64,000 nucleotides of DNA from Cinnamomum chago (Eukaryota > Streptophyta > Magnoliopsida > Laurales > Lauraceae), in contig CP142458.1 in NCBI GenBank assembly GCA_038049695.1, positions 63,025,501 to 63,089,500 on the forward strand, read 5' to 3'. This document shows, in pieces, positions 62,463-64,000 of this stretch; positions within the stretch are counted from its first letter, which is position 1, and each line of letters opens with the position of its first letter. The notes below the pieces were generated by a model that saw only the letters and a program-made list of their open reading frames with translations, was not told where the DNA came from and searched no databases. The position numbers were made by a program, and so were the translations under genes.

Positions 62463-63274
62463 TCCTAGATTTTCCATTGATGAGTACATAGTGCCCAAGA
62501 TGAGATTGATGCCTTGAGTGCGTCGACATTAAAATCCCATCTACTTGCGTCAAAAGCTTTCTGGATATCAACATTGATACGCATACTAGGAGGGCCTTTT
62601 ATACTGAGTTTCCATGTTACAAGATTTGGACCAAGACTTTGAGTCATATTGGATAATCAATGGCGAAATAAGTAAGATAATTATCTAATAAACATATGAA
62701 AATGCTGGCCCTTTGACCACGGTCATTCAATTATCTATTTTTAACTTTGCAGACAAACGTCCAAGTTCCAAAGTATTCATGGAACAAGTTTCTCATAAAA
62801 AGCTGCCCTATAATCTAACCACATCTATGTTTGTTAATATTCTGTTCTACACATTCCAAATAGGCCTTCATTCATATGACTGAGTGAAGGGATGAATCAA
62901 TCCTTAGCTCTATCGGTTAAGGATTTGGCTAGGGGGTGCATTTGGGTGTGTGAGTAAAGAATGCACTTGTTGCTTGCTAACTAGAATAATGGTTTGAGTA
63001 TTACATGATGATTTTCGATGTATTCTGGGGTTGCAAAGTGTGTAATGTAGTAAGTTAGTAAACGTAGGAGCCCGGATTTCCTCTTAAGAGAAGCAATGAT
63101 AGTCATCAATAATTTATTAACAAGTTTGCCGCATTTCTTTATCATTAACAATGATAGAAGAAAAGAAAATCCATTAATTCTTTTTAAAATGTATCAACTT
63201 AATTTAAATAAAAAGGAATTAAAAACCTATGTATGAAAAAATAGCAAGCATTATATATAAAAAATTGTACATCA

Positions 63275-64000
63275 GGGACTCCATTCCATTTAGGACATGT
63301 TCCTATGCGCGACAAGCGCGTGCAGAGAGAGAGAGAGAGAAAGTGGTTGAGATTAGAGCTACCTCTTTTTGTTGAAGACTAGTGGTTTAGAGTGGTTCTC
63401 TTAATGCTATATCTTACGTGTTACCTTCTGCTGTGATTTTTTTAGAAATTCTAATTCTGCTTGAATGAGATTAAAGAATTTTAATCTTCAATTAATTAAC
63501 TATTTTTTCATCATGTTGGGCGAACGGCCAATGTTTTACATGATTTTTAGATAAGCAAGGAGTGGATAGGTCTTCTAATTAATTTCATTGCTTTCACTAT
63601 GTAATCTGTTTTATTGGTATAATGCTTTTATACCATATAATGCCCCTTTTTATGTGGGGGTGCTTCTTTGCAATCCTTTTTCTTCCATTAATATATTTCA
63701 TCATTACCAATAGAAAAAAAAGATGTTATTCTCACTGAGCATATATATGTAAATAATTAGAGATTACAAAACTGAATGGCCTACTCAGTTGGCCAAATTC
63801 ACAAGAAAATAGGACTGATATAAACATTTGTTGCGATTCCTCTCATGTGGAAACTGGGTTTTATGAATATAACTACACTTTACAACCATAACAAATCACT
63901 TGATAATTGTAACCTATTAATAAGACTTAAGGACAGGGTGGAGGAACTTGGGTCCCGGTGTAGAGAGCTTTGATATTGTCACACTTCGATGTGAGTGGCG
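63275..64000. repeat. Tandem segmental duplication, unit 3 (cut by window end)
   Basis: The first 726 bases of a third copy, aligning to positions 1-725 of unit 1 with a few changes: one extra GA dinucleotide, one fewer T in a T run, and single substitutions. Some variant sites match unit 1 and others match unit 2. It shows the array continues rightwards beyond the window. Confidence 0.95.
63927..64000 (-). CDS. Exopolygalacturonase-like gene, copy A3 (3' end only)
   Basis: The last part of exon 6 of a third PG-A copy, with the stop codon at 63929-63927. It encodes the C-terminus CDNIKALYTGTQVPPPCP, identical to A1 and A2. The rest lies beyond the window, so its state is unknown. Confidence 0.85.
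   Translation of the reverse strand, partial: PLTSKCDNIKALYTGTQVPPPCP

Larger units (their letters stand above)
31634..63274. repeat. Tandem segmental duplication, unit 2
   Basis: Second copy of the 31.6-kb block, offset by 31633 to about 31655 bases from unit 1 depending on local indels. All features of unit 1 are present. Visible differences include an 18-bp deletion inside the Ty3 LTR near 38015, a longer TC microsatellite near 35020, and a poly-T tract of 22 beside the PG-A2 start codon. The join to unit 1 at 31633/31634 shows no inserted sequence. Confidence 0.97.

Noticed and set aside
1-64000. The tandem units as an assembly duplication
   Set aside because: Copies differ by many scattered substitutions and indels, with fewer in intact exons than in the pseudogene, and a third copy adds its own variants. 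A haplotype mis-join cannot be fully excluded without reads.

Overview
The window is nuclear DNA of a flowering plant, species not determinable. The evidence is GT-AG introns in plant exopolygalacturonase genes, plant-type LINE, hAT, Ty3 and Ty1 remnants, and an LTR element primed by initiator-Met tRNA. No prokaryotic, organellar or CRISPR features were seen.

The dominant structure is a head-to-tail tandem array of a unit of about 31.6 kb. Unit 1 is 1-31633, unit 2 is 31634-63274, and unit 3 begins at 63275 and runs off the window. Everything in unit 1 recurs in unit 2 in the same order and orientation, with scattered substitutions, small indels and changed microsatellite lengths. The window edge sets the phase, so the true breakpoint is unknown.

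Each unit, left to right: (a) PG-A, an intact six-exon exopolygalacturonase-like GH28 gene on the minus strand; (b) a hAT dimerisation-domain remnant; (c) a broken Ty3/gypsy element with one long LTR; (d) a BED-finger hAT transposon remnant; (e) the 3' half of a Ty1/copia fossil with its 3' LTR; (f) PG-B, an older paralogue of PG-A that is a pseudogene in both units; (g) a degenerate minisatellite and a 91-bp tRNA-like SINE; (h) a 5'-truncated LINE; (i) a non-autonomous LTR element whose right LTR is split by a 2.76-kb solo LTR with TCAAT target duplications.

The only host genes recognised are the polygalacturonases, secreted pectin-degrading enzymes of a family that is often pollen-expressed. 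An ancient local duplication made PG-A and PG-B with about 0.85 kb of upstream DNA. PG-B decayed, and the whole block then duplicated in tandem. By hand count PG-A1 and PG-A2 differ at 7 of 1182 coding positions, 2 of them amino-acid changes, while PG-B1 and PG-B2 differ at 17 of about 1153. This suggests selection still holds PG-A. PG-A1 alone has a GC instead of a GT donor at intron 4. PG-A2 has a run of 22 A just before its start codon. The two intact copies may therefore be expressed differently. No wholly new gene system was seen.
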